Shown piece by piece: positions 22,675 through 35,376 of a stretch of DNA of 64,000 bases. This stretch comes from Quercus robur (Eukaryota > Streptophyta > Magnoliopsida > Fagales > Fagaceae). The translations under genes were made by a program, and so were the position numbers. The notes under the pieces were generated by a model. That model did not search any database. It was given only the letters and a program-made list of their open reading frames with translations, and was not told the origin of the DNA. How positions within the stretch are numbered: position 1 is the first letter of the stretch; each line of letters begins with the position of its first letter. The DNA lies in the NCBI RefSeq assembly GCF_932294415.1, contig NC_065536.1, positions 54,036,354 to 54,100,353 on the forward strand, given 5' to 3'.

Positions 22675-25600
22675 TTGCACTACATGCTTTTCCCACCTAC
22701 TTTTTCGGAGTAAGAAGAGAAAATGCCCCCAGGTTCTAGCCCATGTTAGATTTATATATTATACCCTTTTGGTTAGTCCATAAGAATTCATACCTTAAAT
22801 GTTCTTCAATATTAGAATTTGTACTTTAAATGTTCAATCATGAACATGACTTTTTAATGTATCTACAATATAAAAGAATCATCACTTAATCTTGCCAACG
22901 AAGAACCCTTGTTTCTTTAAGCCTTGTTTCATTGAATCTTCAGAATACTTGATTCATTCTTTGAAAACCTCTTCAAATCTAAATCATTTGCTCATTCTAT
23001 TGCAATAAATATTGACTAAGATTGTTGGAGAACAATTAAGAAACAAGACAAATTTAAGAACAAACAGAAATTGTAATAGCTTCAAGGCACAATGAAATCG
23101 CTTCCTTCAACAATATTTGCCCCCCCCCCCCCCCCACACACCCACACTTAAGTTGTTAAAGGGTTATTATAAACTTGTTTTCAAGATACAATCAATCCTG
23201 TTGGGTTCTGCAAATAACAATTTGAAGAAGACCCACATGAGTTTAAATGTCTTTAAGAGAAAATTATGAAGTTATATATAAAATGGGGTAATCACAAATA
23301 AAGTGTTATAACTGTTAAAAAAAAATAGTTTGAAATAGTTTTCTAACATTCCCAAACATTTATATATCAAATGGACAATGTTTGGCTATAAAATCTGCAA
23401 AAAAAAAAAGAAAAAAAAAATTTTGTATAATCTTGCCTGGAACTTGGTTGATCCAATTCATAAACAATAACTCACAGAGAGGTTCACCTCTCTCTCGATT
23501 GAAATATCGGTCGATCCAACTCTCAGTTAACACTTGGGTTGACCCAATTGCCAGAATTACTTCACTGATCTTATTTTTTCCACTTGTTTACTATTGTCTC
23601 CTTCACTCTACCTCCACTAAAAAGATAAGAACACTTTTCCACTTCCAAAATGGGGATTAAACAACATTTCTCTAATACCCAAGTGAGTTCTAACTTGTAT
23701 TACAACCTATTTGGATATACAATAAATATTCTCTAGTTTCTTTTTTATTTGCTTAACTTTTTAGTATGTGAAAAAAAATAAACGGGTCATATAGGGTTGA
23801 TCCAACTAGGTAAAAACTCGATAAAGATCCTTAGGTTTTGCAATCTGTCTTAGTTCAACCGATTTCAAACACAAATCTATCTCAGATGAATGCACTTGAA
23901 ATTGAGTTATTTAAGATTAGCAAGTTAGTCATGCATTTAAATTCCTATTCTATGGATTTGGGTCCTGACATGAAGTGTCTTTTGCAATAATTTTGTCAAT
24001 AAATTCACATGTTGGTTGATTAGATTTGCATGATATTCTCTTTGGAATTCACATGTTTATTATGCTAATATGTTTATCTCATCATTGCCAATTGCAATTT
24101 GATATATTGTGTTCATGTCATTTCCCTCTTGGATGTGTGTGTATCTTCATCCCATCTCCATAGGTGGTATTGAAGGTTCTCCATCCCACAATAAAAGGCA
24201 TCATGTTTGCATCACTTTTAAAGAAAAAGAAAACAATAATTTTCTAAAACCCTTAGAGGATATTTTCCAACTAAAAATCATGTGATGTTTCCTAAAAACC
24301 CTTGGAGGGTATTTTACAAAAAAAACTCAAAAGGATTTCAAAAGCCTTTTTCTAAAGAAATAAATCAATTTTCCAAATAAAAGGACAATTTATACAAAAT
24401 AATTTCAAATGGTGCTTGGCCCAAGGCTTTAAATCAATTAAGCCAATGACAAAATAAGCCTACAAATCCCCCATCCCCTAAGCACCAATCATTTCATTAG
24501 TGTTTTATTTTGCAGTGCTAAGTAATAAACTTCTAATGGAGTGACTAACTGAGGTAGATTTCTTGCACTTAGAATAATTCATCTATGCATGCCTAATTGT
24601 ATTTTCTCACATGCTAGTACATAGTATCTTGTGTGCTAGTAACTAGTATCTCACATGCACACACATTTTCACAGGCAATTTCACATGCTCACATGTACAT
24701 ACATCCTCACATGTTTCCTTGAATCCAAATGCCCAATAAATGAGTCACACTTCAAACCAATTAAGCCCATGGCCCATCAATAAGCCAATAAATCCCCATC
24801 CCCTAAGCACTAATCTTTTCATTAGTGTTTATTCCGCAATACTAAATTTTTAATGGAGTGAGTTAGGTTTCTTGCACAGAATAATTCATCTATGCATGCC
24901 TCATGTGCACATGCATCTCACATGCACAAACATTTTCATATGCTCAAATGTACGTGCATCCTCACATGTTTCCTTGAATCCAAATGCCAAATAAATGAGT
25001 CACACTTCAAATGATAGAAATTAGGATTAAATCAAAATAATTTACTATCTTAGAATAGACATTGTAGGGTGCCTAACAGCTTCTCTACACGTAATAGAAC
25101 TTTCAAGTTCATGTCTTTTATTTAAGACATTTGCTTTACCCTTTAACTTAGGAACCTTTAGGAAAATCCTTAGTTAAATTTGTATAAAGGGATTAGACAT
25201 ATAGGTGACCAATGGCACCCAATGGTTAGTGGTGATTCTAAAAAGGAAAGATAAAGAATAGACTCACACCCACATCACCCTAGTGTAGGACACAAATCAC
25301 ACACTTGGATTGCATGTTGCCAAGAAGCTCCTCACATACAGGAGGTTGATACTTGAGATATGCACATTGGGCATTTTTTCCAGTATCAACAGTGAAAAAA
25401 ATAAATGGGTGGGCCATACAGGGTTCACCCAATTAGTTAAAAACACGATAAAGATTGTAGGTTTTGCAATTTGTTTTAGTTCAACCCATTTCAAACATAG
25501 ACTTAGCTTAGATGAATGCACTTGAAACTAGATCAAGCTCTTTGGAATAAGATCTAGTTTTTCTGTGATTTAGTTTTTGTGCGCATGAGATTTTAGATTT

Positions 25601-25790
25601 TTATTTTCTTGAAGAAATTTTTTTTTTTCATGTACAATTGAATTATTGTGGTTAGTTTTGGATATAATTTGATAATATTTGTTCGAGAATGTCAAGAGCC
25701 TTATAATTCAATTGACAGCAGCTCCTAGTGTTTTCAACAAAAGCATTTAGAACAACTTTTATTTGAGGAATGGGGATAATTACAATATAA
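22675..25790. other. Gene-free stretch with local duplications
   Basis: No gene seen. A C-tract of 16 bases lies at 23120-23135. A block of about 130 bp at 23770-23900 is repeated at 25388-25525 (shared: GATGAATGCACTTGAAA, GGTTTTGCAATTTG-type core). A second block at 24470-24620 is repeated at 24780-24905 (CCATCCCCTAAGCAC; AGAATAATTCATCTATGCAT). CACATG-rich runs lie between. Confidence 0.5.
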
Positions 25791-28480
25791 GAAGGTCTTA
25801 TATCTTAATAAGGTGAAAATTTTACAAGTGTTCGGCTGTTATCGCATACCTAGCTCCTCCTTTGGAATGAAGACATGATAGAATTGTACACTCCAATGTC
25901 ATTATCTAAAACAATATGAAACATGGTTAAATTATTGTCGAAGAGCCTTGATTTCAAGAATATATTGCGTCCCTTGTTATGTTAACTTGTTGCACACCCG
26001 CGCGTTGCACGTGATAAATTTTTTAGAGTTATCTCATAAATAAAATAATATATATATATATATATATATCATTGTTTTACTTTTGTCTATGTAACTTATG
26101 TAAAATTCTTATATGGTAAAATTATCCAAATTATGCTATGTATTAGAATAATATTATATTCTTTATAATACAATAGGATAACATTTAACAATCAAAGAGA
26201 ACAAAAAAGAAAAAAACTTAAAACACAAAAATAAATTGCATCAACTCAAAGTAGAGTTCTTAAAAATACAGAAAAATTAATAACCAAAAGAGATGCAAGA
26301 AAAATAAAAAATCCACCAAAAAATTGAGAGAGAGAAATAACCTTTTTTGTGAGCGAAAATTATGCATAGAAATATAGAATAGAAAAGATAATGAAAAATT
26401 TATAATAAGAGGATAAGAATAAGAAGAAACAAAATAAATGAAGATAAAGGGAAAGATGAAAAGTGATATTAAGGTAGACGGTAGTGGGGAGATGAAAATG
26501 TGAAAGGAATGAGAAATGTTGAAGAGAGTGTAAATGTTAAAAAAAAATGAGTACGATTTTATAAGGAAATTTTTATTTATTTGTATTTAATTAAAACATT
26601 ATATGTTTAATTTTTTAAAAATTAAAAAAATGAGAAAATATTAATAATTTAATGATATGGAGGATATGACTGAATTTAAATGGTCAAAGGTAGTAGTGCT
26701 ATTGATATTAGCTTGAATATATATAAATATATATATATATATATATTTTTTTTTTTTTGCAACTTGAAAAATGATAAACCCTATCCATAGAACTAAATTA
26801 AAGTTACTTTTTAATGTTGAGTTAACAAAATGAATTGGTGGTTACCAAAAAGCTAAGCATTTTTTTTTCTTAGAATAAACTTGAAAGCTGAACATGAATT
26901 GTCCTGTTTTATTGTTTGTCATTTGGGTGAAATTAAAGCCTCGCATAAATTAATGAAACCTCATTAGACCTATCAACCATTATAGCTCTAAAGAATACCA
27001 ATAACAAAAACTTAGCATAAATCAGTACTTACCCTTTGCAAGTTAAGAGGCTACACATTCAATCTAATGTACATCATTACCCAACAATGTTTCAGCTCAC
27101 CACACAGCAAAGTAATCATGTAAGTGAACTTTGAAATATTCATTTGGTGTAACGATCGATGGTATGTAGCTTTCAGGAAAAAAATATGTAATAGTGGTAA
27201 ATTAAACAACAATACTATTCAACTACTCAGATTTATCACGATATAAGGAGAACGTGAATGCATTATGACCCCTTTGTTCCTTATGTTACAGTTTATTTTT
27301 AATTCAAATGATTTAGATGGCCTAATTAGTAGGGTATATGCTCCACAAATTTTCAAAAGATTAGAAACATTAGTTACATAGACAGGCCAAACATTCGTTT
27401 CTCTCGCACTACTTTTAAGGAACAATGTATAACTTAGAGGAGTCGATCCCTATAAAGAAAATTATTGTAGAATTTATTTTACTTTTATTTTGTTTTTCAT
27501 ATTAATTGCTCAATAGAATCCATGGCCCATACAAAATTTAAACGGCTGGAATTTAGAAGAAATAGATTTCTAAATATATAAATAGAATAGTTTTTGTTAG
27601 AAGTCAATCACTGCACATGAGGAGAGAGAAAAAAAATCAAATGAAAAGATAACGTATCAAGTCTAAAGGAATTTCATAGAACAAATGTCATGTTGTACAA
27701 AAATAACATATATAGAACAACTAAATAGGTGAATTCAAAGCAACCCAAACTAAGAATTTAAAGAAAAAAACATGTAATAAAATTAAAAATTAAAGAGAGA
27801 AAAAAACTTAAATCACAAAACTAAATCGCATCAGCTCAATATAAAGTTCTAAAGAGCACAACAATTACCAACCTAAAGCAGAGATGTAAGAAAAAAAAAT
27901 TCACCAAAAAATTGAGAGAGAGAAAACTTTTTTTGTGAGGGAAAAGTATGTAAAGAATGGAAGAGAGAATGACAAATTTATAGTAAGAGTGTGTGAATAA
28001 GAAAGGACAAAAAAAAGGAAGATGAAGGGAAAGATGAAGAGTGATATTAAGGTAGAGGGTAGTGGGGAGATGAAAAGGTAAGGGATAGAGAAAGGTTATA
28101 GAAAGTGTAAATATTAAAAAAAAAAAAAAAAAAAAAGAGTAAATGTTAAAAAAAATTATAGGAAGATTGGAAAGAAAAATGATAATGATGTGGACGCTAA
28201 TGTAGCTCAACTGGAACATAGTAACAATAAATGCTATGTTTCAACTTTTAGATATATATATATATATATATATATATAGATGATTGCAATTAGTTACGCT
28301 TAATAAGATGAAAACTTTACATGTGTTCGGCTGTTATCGCATGCCTAGCTCATCCTTTGGAATGAAGAGATGATAGAATTGTACACTCCAATGTCATTAT
28401 CTAAAACAAAATGAAACATGCTTAAATTATTGTCGAAGAGCCTCGGTTTCAAGAATATATTGTCTCCCTTGTTATGTTAA
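25790..28480. repeat. Two interleaved duplicated blocks
   Basis: Block 1: 25800-25984 is repeated at 28298-28480 (GTTCGGCTGTTATCGCAT; GAATTGTACACTCCAATGTC). Block 2: 26210-26540 is repeated at 27750-28120 (CACCAAAAAATTGAGAGAGA; AAGTGATATTAAGGTAGA). Block 2 begins just after CGCGCGTTGCACGTG (25995-26012), similar to the Helitron 3' hairpins elsewhere in the window but without a CTRR end. The 26750-27740 part is unique AT-rich sequence without a gene. (AT)n tracts at 26045-26069, 26720-26745 and 28252-28277. Confidence 0.6.
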
Positions 28481-29386
28481 TGATTGCCAAATATGTATAT
28501 ATACACACACACGGACAAGTGTGGGGCATGGGAAATGGGACTAGTAACATGCTTGTGAAAGTTATTGATAAGTATAATTTGATTTTTGAGAACGGTTTTT
28601 AGACTCTAGAATTAACGTTTAGCTTAAAATTCACTTACTGGTCTTCTTTGCTCACTCCACCACATTTCGGAAAAAAAATGATAAGAGTGGAATTTCGAAA
28701 GCATAGGTGGCATGTTAAAAGGAGTATAGCGGTGTAGGCTTATCTTATCAGGTGTTGTCTTGCATGCAATATGTATATACACACACGGACAAGTGTGTTA
28801 CATTAATGATTGCCAAATATGTGTATATATATACACACACGGACAAGTGTGGGGCATGGGAAATGGGACTAGTAACATGCTTGCAAAAGTGATTGATAAG
28901 TATAATTTGATTTTTGAGATAAGTTTTTAGACTCTAGAATTAACGTTTAGCTTAAAAAATTCACTTACTGGTCTTCTTTGCACTCCATCACGTTCTGGAA
29001 AAAAGATGATAGGTGGGATGTTAAAAGGAGTATAACGGTGTGGGCTTATCTTATTGGGTGTCGTCTCGCATGCAATATGTATATACACACACAGACAAGT
29101 GTGTTATGTTAATGATTGCCAAATATGTATATATATACACACACACGGACAAGTGTGGGGCATGGGAAATGGGACTAGTAACATGCCTGCAAAAGTGATT
29201 GATAAGTATAATTTGATTTTTGAGGTCGGTTTTTAGACTCTAGAATTAACGTTTAGCTTAAAATTCACTTGCTGGTCTTCTTTGCTCACTCCACCACATT
29301 CCAGAAAAAAGATGATAAGAGTGGAATTTTGAAAGCATAGGTGGGATGTTAAAAGAAGTATAGCGGTGTGGGCTTATCGTATCTAG
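28477..29386. repeat. Three tandem copies of a roughly 310-bp unit
   Basis: Copies begin at 28477, 28803 and 29109 with TTAATGATTGCCAAATATGT and run to about 29386, so the spacings are 326 and 306 bp. Each holds CACGGACAAGTGTGGGGCAT, ACTCTAGAATTAACGTTTAG and TAACGGTGTGGGCTTATC-like parts. There is no ORF of note. The array lies about 0.6-1.5 kb upstream of the P450 start. Confidence 0.85.
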
Positions 29387-29550
29387 TTTGCCAAACTTTC
29401 ATAGGGATTAGAAACATATGTATATTATAGCGGTGCAATAATGACGGATATTTGCCAAACTTTCATAGGGATTAGAAACATACGTATATTATAGCGGTGC
29501 AATAATGCCAGATATTTGCCAAACTTTCATAGGGATTAGGAACATATGTA
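29387..29550. repeat. 64-bp tandem repeat, about 2.5 units
   Basis: Units start at 29387, 29451 and 29515 with TTTGCCAAACTTTCATAGGG and have an exact period of 64; the third is partial. They directly follow the 310-bp array. Confidence 0.9.
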
Positions 29551-29912
29551 TGCAATTTTATCCAACAAGACAAAAACACTGACCAAATCATTTGAGAACT
29601 TAGTATATATCACATTTGTTTTGTAAGTATATCAGCTGTACATACCATTATATTTCTCCATTTTAAATGGAGATATCAAAAAAAACAAATGTAATCATAT
29701 TACACTCATGCAAATGTGAATGTAGTACATACTAGCTAGAGTGTAAAAATTGAAAAAATTGTGTACATTGCGCATGCAAATGTGATGTAGTATACCAGAG
29801 TGTAAGAAATAGTGTGAAGCAATAATTTTCCTTTTTAAGTATATCATATCACCTAACGGGGACAAAAAACTTACATACAGATTTTTTTTTTGGTTCAATC
29901 TGGTATCTCGGG

Positions 29913-29923
29913 CTATTTATAGG
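29913..29923 (+). promoter_or_regulatory. TATA box candidate for the P450 gene
   Basis: GGCTATTTATAGG lies about 55 bp upstream of the ATG at 29975, a sensible distance for a short 5' leader. The interval 29550-29910 otherwise shows no gene. Confidence 0.55.
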
Positions 29924-29974
29924 TGAACAATTTTAGAGGATACTTACTAACTTGACAAAAAAGATATAGCTTCA

Positions 29975-31601
29975 ATGGCTCTTGATACCATACCTTTATG
30001 GCTTCCTCTTCTCCTTGTTCTCGCTCTTTTGTTGCTCATGAAAAAAAAGATGGATGAGCGTTGTTCTAAGAACCTTCCACCAAGCCCTCCTAAGCTCCCT
30101 ATTATAGGTAACTTGCACCAACTTGGTGTGTTGCCTCATCAATCTATGTGGCAACTCTCCAAGAAATATGGCTCTGTGATGCTCCTTCAACTCAGTGGCA
30201 TAAGAACTGTCATAATATCTTCTGCTGAAGCAGCAAGAGAAGTCTTAAAAGTTAATGATCTTGCCTGTTGCAATAGACCTCCCTCAGCTTGCGCTAAAGT
30301 TTTTTCCTACAATTATAGGGACATAACTTTTTCACCTTATGGTGATTACTGGAGAGAGATAAGGAAAATATGTGTTCTTGAGTTTTTTAGCGTGAAAAGT
30401 GTGCAATTCTATCAGTTCATTAGGGAAGAAGAAGTTGCTTTGCTTGTGGATTCTATATCTCACTATGCATCTTCTGCAACCCCTATTGATCTTTCTGAGA
30501 AGCTGTTTGCACTCACTGCAAGTATAACTTTTAGGATTGGTTTTGGTAAGAGTTTCCGCGGGAGTGGTTTAGACAATGAAAGGTTTCAAGCAATGGTTGA
30601 TGAGGCAGTGTCCGTGATAGGAAGCTACAATGCATCTGAATTCTTTCCCTTCGTGGGATGGATTATAGACACTTTCTCTGGTAGATTTAAAAGGCTTGAA
30701 AGGGTTTTTCATGAGTTGGATACTTTATTCCAACAGATCATTGATCTCCATCTTGATCCTGAAAGGACAAAACCAAAGCATGAAGACATTATCGATGTGC
30801 TACTGAGAATTGAAAGGGAGCAAGTTGAGTCCGGCAATGCTGCTCGATTCACAAAACATAACATTAAGGCAGTGATCATGGTAAGCTGCCAATCTTTTAT
30901 TAATCCCATTTTTTTTTTTAACTTTACTTACCTTATCAAATTAGCCCATGTTCATCTACTTACTTGTTACTATATTTATTTATCAGAATATATTTTTAGG
31001 TGGAGTTGACACTAGTGCAATTACCATGATATGGGCAATGGCAGAGCTTGCTAAGAACCCCAGATTGATGAAAAAAGCACAAGATGAAGTTAGAAATTTC
31101 ATTGGAAATAAAGGGAAAGTCACTGAAAGCGACATTGACCACCTTCATTATCTAAAGATGATAGTTAAAGAAACTTTTAGATTGCATCCTCCAGCAACTC
31201 TACTTGTTCCAAGAGAAACCATGTCACACTTTAAGATCAATGGTTATGACATTTACCCAAAAATGTTAGTACAAGTTAATGTCTGGGCAATAGGACGAGA
31301 TCCTAAATACTGGGAGAACCCAGAAGAATTCATCCCAGAAAGGTTCATGGATAACTCCATTGATTATAAAGGTCAAAATTTTGAGTTATTGACATTTGGA
31401 TCTGGTCGAAGAGGTTGTCCTGGGATATATATGGCAACAACAATAGTTGAGCTTGCACTTGCAAATCTTTTATATTGTTTCAATTGGAAATTACCTGATG
31501 GGATTAAAGAGGAAGATATCAACATGGAAGAGAAAGCTGGTCTTAGCCTTACTACCAATAAGAAAACAGCTTTGAACCTTGTGCCAATCAAATTGTTTTA
31601 A
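29975..31601 (+). CDS. Cytochrome P450, CYP71 clade
   Basis: Two exons, 29975-30880 and 30987-31601, join across a 106-bp phase-0 intron (ATG|GTAAGC...TATCAG|AAT) to give 506 residues, the usual CYP71 length and intron position. Residues 5-22 form the N-terminal ER anchor, followed by the proline hinge [12 protein letters not shown]. Seen: C-helix WREIR (126-130), I-helix GGVDTS (307-312), ETFR (364-367, ExxR), PERF (419-422) and the heme loop [10 protein letters not shown] with Cys 446. Every landmark is intact. CYP71 enzymes are ER-bound monooxygenases that use NADPH and P450 reductase in specialised metabolism (terpenoids, alkaloids, phenolics, cyanogenic compounds); the substrate cannot be read from the sequence. 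The start has a good context (TTCAATGGC). It is the only fully intact gene here; its upstream region is a pair of tandem arrays. Confidence 0.95.
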
Positions 31602-31698
31602 AATATTAGTACCTGTCAGCACTCTTCCCCTGCCTTTCTTCTCTCTCCCGTCTTACTCCATTTCAAATATAATCTTCATAGGAATAGTTGCTTTTATG

Positions 31699-31728
<30 letters not shown>

Positions 31729-31733
<5 letters not shown>

Positions 31734-31856
31734 TGGACTTGTGTCCAGTGACTAATTTCATTGGATAGGCTAAGATGTAAACACGTGTCCAATTTCGGAT
31801 ATGTATCCATATCCTAGCGTGTCTAGTGGAACTAGTCACTAGACAAAAGCCTCTCC
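31729..31856. mobile_element. MITE flanked by TA repeats
   Basis: About 128 bp with imperfect inverted ends: GGGTTGGACTTGTGTCCAGT on the left and ACTAGACAAAAGCCTCTCCC on the right (about 18 of 25 positions mirror). It sits inside a (TA)n microsatellite, compatible with a TA target. It lies about 130 bp downstream of the P450 stop. Confidence 0.55.
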
Positions 31857-33795
31857 CATATATATATATATTGCTAAGCACTTTGAAATAAATGGTGGCC
31901 AATTAGCATGTATGTTTTTGGCTTTTGTGATCATGGATCATTTTCCTTTCTTATAAATAAATGGCAGGAATTGAAAGATAATTTGTGTTTGTCTTTATTA
32001 CCTATGGTGGTGTTATGGAATACAAAACCACTAATTCTATTCCATTTTATGCTTCACTAATCATAATTTGTTATGATGTATTCATTTTATTTTACCTATA
32101 AAATAACTAAAATTTAAAATATAAAATAAAAATAAATAAAACACATGGCATATCACAATCAGTAGAGTATAAAGTATTTTTGAGACTGATGGTTTCTATT
32201 CAGTATTATGAAGGATAGGCATAATTATTTCATTCAATCAATTGTTTTGAACAACAAAGTAGAGGCTGGGCAGGCAAATTTTCTTTAGACTCCAAACTGT
32301 ATGGAGAAAAAAAGGAAGAAAGCCTCACTTTGATCGTATTACAAATTATATTATATATTTAAATCAACTTTAATGTTCAAATGTTTGATCATGTATGGTG
32401 GCAATGAAAGGTGTGTAGAGGGAATCTTTCAACTCCAACATCAAAATCAATGACGTGTCCCACCAAATCATATTACAAAGATCTTTTTTTCTTATACACC
32501 TCTCTACCTCTTATTGAACTATGTGTGTGCTCCGTACGGGGTGTCATTTTTTTAACTTTTACATGTGAAGTATTCATTTTTTTTTTTTAATGAGGTGTGT
32601 AATAATAAACTTATAAACTAGTAATTTAAAAATATAAAAAAATTAACATAATTGTTTTGGCATATGTACTGATTAACAATATCTATTAAGTTTTTATTTC
32701 TTATAAATGAATGCTAATGAAATAAAAACATGTGGTTGAACATCAAATAGGGATTTTTTTTTATTAATTAAAAGATTTTGAGTTTAAATCATGTCTATAC
32801 CAAAAAGAGATTTAAATTTTATTATATCTATAAAAAAAATATAAGTGCTAAATTAATTAATATGTATTGATGAGATATGACACCATTTAAAATTTGGACC
32901 CTAATGTTACATATCATTTTGATTTAAGTCATTCCGTCTATATGTTGTGATGTCGTGTTCGCTAATTGCTACCTCAGCTCAAAATGGCATATTATGAATC
33001 CAAAATTTGAAACAAAAATGTGTAATTTTAAGTGTGTAAATTGCATACTAGTCTACATGTCATTACCTTGCAACTTAAACACTTTAGCTTCAAGACTATA
33101 TAATTATATTTTTAGACAAGTTTATATATAGACACATAATGATAATACAACATAAATTTGAATCGACTTTAATGTTCAAGTGTTTGTTCACAAACATATT
33201 ATTAGTTTTGGAAAATTATTGAATATTCTTGGAGTATCATAAATATGTACTCCCCCCACTCACATAAATTGTCGGTCCCACTATAAATTTAATTAGTAAG
33301 ACTAATAGTTATGTGATAAGAGGAATACGCATTTATGGTAATCCAAGAGTACCCAATAATTACCCATTAATTTTAGGTCTAGTTCATTTAATTGTCGAGT
33401 TTAAACTTAGACTTGAATTTAATTTATTTTTTAAACAATCAAACAAACATAAACAAATCTTTTTTTTTTACTCGAGTTCAAGCTCCTCGTAAGCAACTCG
33501 ATTCATTTACGGTCAATGCCCCCTCTTGATTGATTACACCCGAATGGCCCACCAAAAGATCCTCTTATCATAACAAATTCACAATCTATCATGTACCTAA
33601 CCAAATAGATTTCCAAAATCTTACAAGGAAATCTTACAAGTATCGTTTACCTTTGCAACTTGCAATATTGTACAGCACAATCAAACATTAAAATATGTAC
33701 TAGTGTAGAAAGAGTGGTCGCACTCACTTCACTTGAGGGGTGAATGAATCATGCATTGACTCATCAAGTGGGGACCACCATCCCATTCCAAAAAC
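31857..33795. other. Gene-free stretch with one MITE
   Basis: No gene seen. At about 33210-33370 a MITE-like inverted repeat is visible: AAAATTATTGAATATTCTTG and GAGTATCATAAATATGTACT on the left, mirrored on the right by CATTTATGGTAATCCAAGAG followed by TACCCAATAATTACCCATT. The rest is AT-rich with T and A tracts. Confidence 0.5.
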
Positions 33796-34974
33796 CAATG
33801 TTATTAAATCCATTTTGTTCCAGTCGAAAAATCTCATACTGGCATATAAACCGGAATGGGAATCCCGCTTGTTCCACCTCGGATTAAATTTTGGTCTGTT
33901 CCGATGAGTTTCAATCAATTTTGGTCGAAGTACAAGATTCGGCCGGTACGAGTTATGGGTCCGAATAGAATAGAGAGAGAAAGAGGGAGGTTTTGAGGTA
34001 TAGGGGTGATGTGAGAGAGTGCCTGTGTGTGAGACAGAGAGAAAACAAGTTAAATACATACTTATCTGCTTTCAGAATCAAGAACAAGGCAATGAGCTGA
34101 AGGAATTGTTCTTCTTTAAGAGGATTTTGAACTTGAAGGAGTTAAGAGAGAGAAGCAGAAGTGTGTAGAATGAGTTTGGGGGTAGGTAGGGTAATAAATG
34201 GGGGAGATATTTAAACAAATTTATTACTTTTTTATTCTACCATCTGATAGATCAAGAGATTTTATCTATTTGTTTAATTATTTTATTGGGATGTGTATTG
34301 CACTTTGCACACATGGTAGATAGCTAATGTTTCACACAAACACAATAAGAAAAATGATATGTCTACAAAATTTTTACAACAAATTCTAAGTGGCAGGTTG
34401 TTACTAGTTGTTATTGTTAGGGCAAAAAAATAATCTTAGTGTTAGTTTCAAATTTGAACTAATAATAACTAACCACCTGTGATTTGTTGTAAAAATGTTG
34501 TAGACGTAGCATCTCTCACTCAATAATTAATGTAGTGGGTAATTAAGGGGAAAAATAAATAATTAAATAAGAAAAAAAGAAAGAAAGAATAAAAATTTAT
34601 GGGTTTAAGCAAGTTAATATTATTTGTTTAACTTTATTTTGATATTAAAAAAAAAAAAAAAAAAAACTAGACTCAGTTAAATAAGCATTTTTAATATTTA
34701 TTTCATTAACTTGTATTATTATTTAACTAAAAAAAAGTAATACATTTTTTTTATGTTAAGATTTAAGACTAAAATAGTTTGTATTGTTTGATATTTAGTT
34801 ATTTACTTCCTTAAATTGATAATTTTATGTTGTATAAGAATATATATATATATATATATATATTTTAGGAACCCCGAAATACCTTGAAACGATATGCCGA
34901 AATAAGCCAGTACTAAAATATTCCTTTCCACTAGACAAACCGAAATAGGTTCCAAAACGGTATTCATAACATTG
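33796..34974. mobile_element. Non-autonomous hAT-type element
   Basis: The left end CAATGTTATTAAATCCATTT mirrors the right end (reverse complement CAATGTTATGAATACCGTTT), and similarity between the arms extends about 110 bp. The flanking 8-bp duplicates are ccaaaaac (33788-33795) and ccaaaaat (34975-34982), 7 of 8 equal. An 8-bp duplication and a CA start fit hAT. There is no transposase. A second MITE is nested at 34352-34512. Confidence 0.7.
34352..34512. mobile_element. Nested MITE
   Basis: Left arm TGTCTACAAAATTTTTACAA then CAAATTCTAAGTGGCAGG; right arm (reverse complement) GTCTACAACATTTTTACAAC then AAATCACAGGTGGTTAG. It is about 160 bp, non-coding, and inside the hAT-type element. Confidence 0.6.
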
Positions 34975-35376
34975 CCAAAAATTACGTTGTCAATCTCCGG
35001 GCATTTGACACATGGCAACTGTACCAACGCCAGCATAGTACTTGGTCCTTTTTTTTTTCTTTATTTATAAGAGATCAGTGTTGTGCAACTTGGATGGTTG
35101 GATCCCACTTCTTAACACATGATATGCCTCTTGTCGAGGGGACCACGTGCTTTATAGTTGCTCGCTCGTAGTAGTAGTTAGTACTTGCCAACTAACACTA
35201 AATTCAACAGTGGCTGATGAAACAAAAACACCACCACCTGTTTGACAAAAGGTCTAAGACAACTTGTTGCAGAAATTTCAATGGACGTTAACCTCGAAAG
35301 GAGATGGAGGGCTCCTATAGCTATGGCACTAGGGAGTGTGGAAGCAGTGGCTTTCTTGGTTTTTCTGGTTGTTGGG

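Noticed and set aside
23120-23135. C-tract as a regulatory i-motif
   Set aside because: A single homopolymer of 16 without spaced tracts or a nearby gene.
27836-28219. 127-codon minus-strand ORF
   Set aside because: Low-complexity Phe/Leu/Ile chain from A/T tracts in a duplicated non-coding block; no domain.
28477-29550. CRISPR-like array
   Set aside because: Units are contiguous tandem repeats of 64 and about 310 bp without spacers, in a plant genome.
33724-34059. 111-codon minus-strand ORF
   Set aside because: It crosses the border of the hAT-type element and lies largely in its inverted arm; no protein family.
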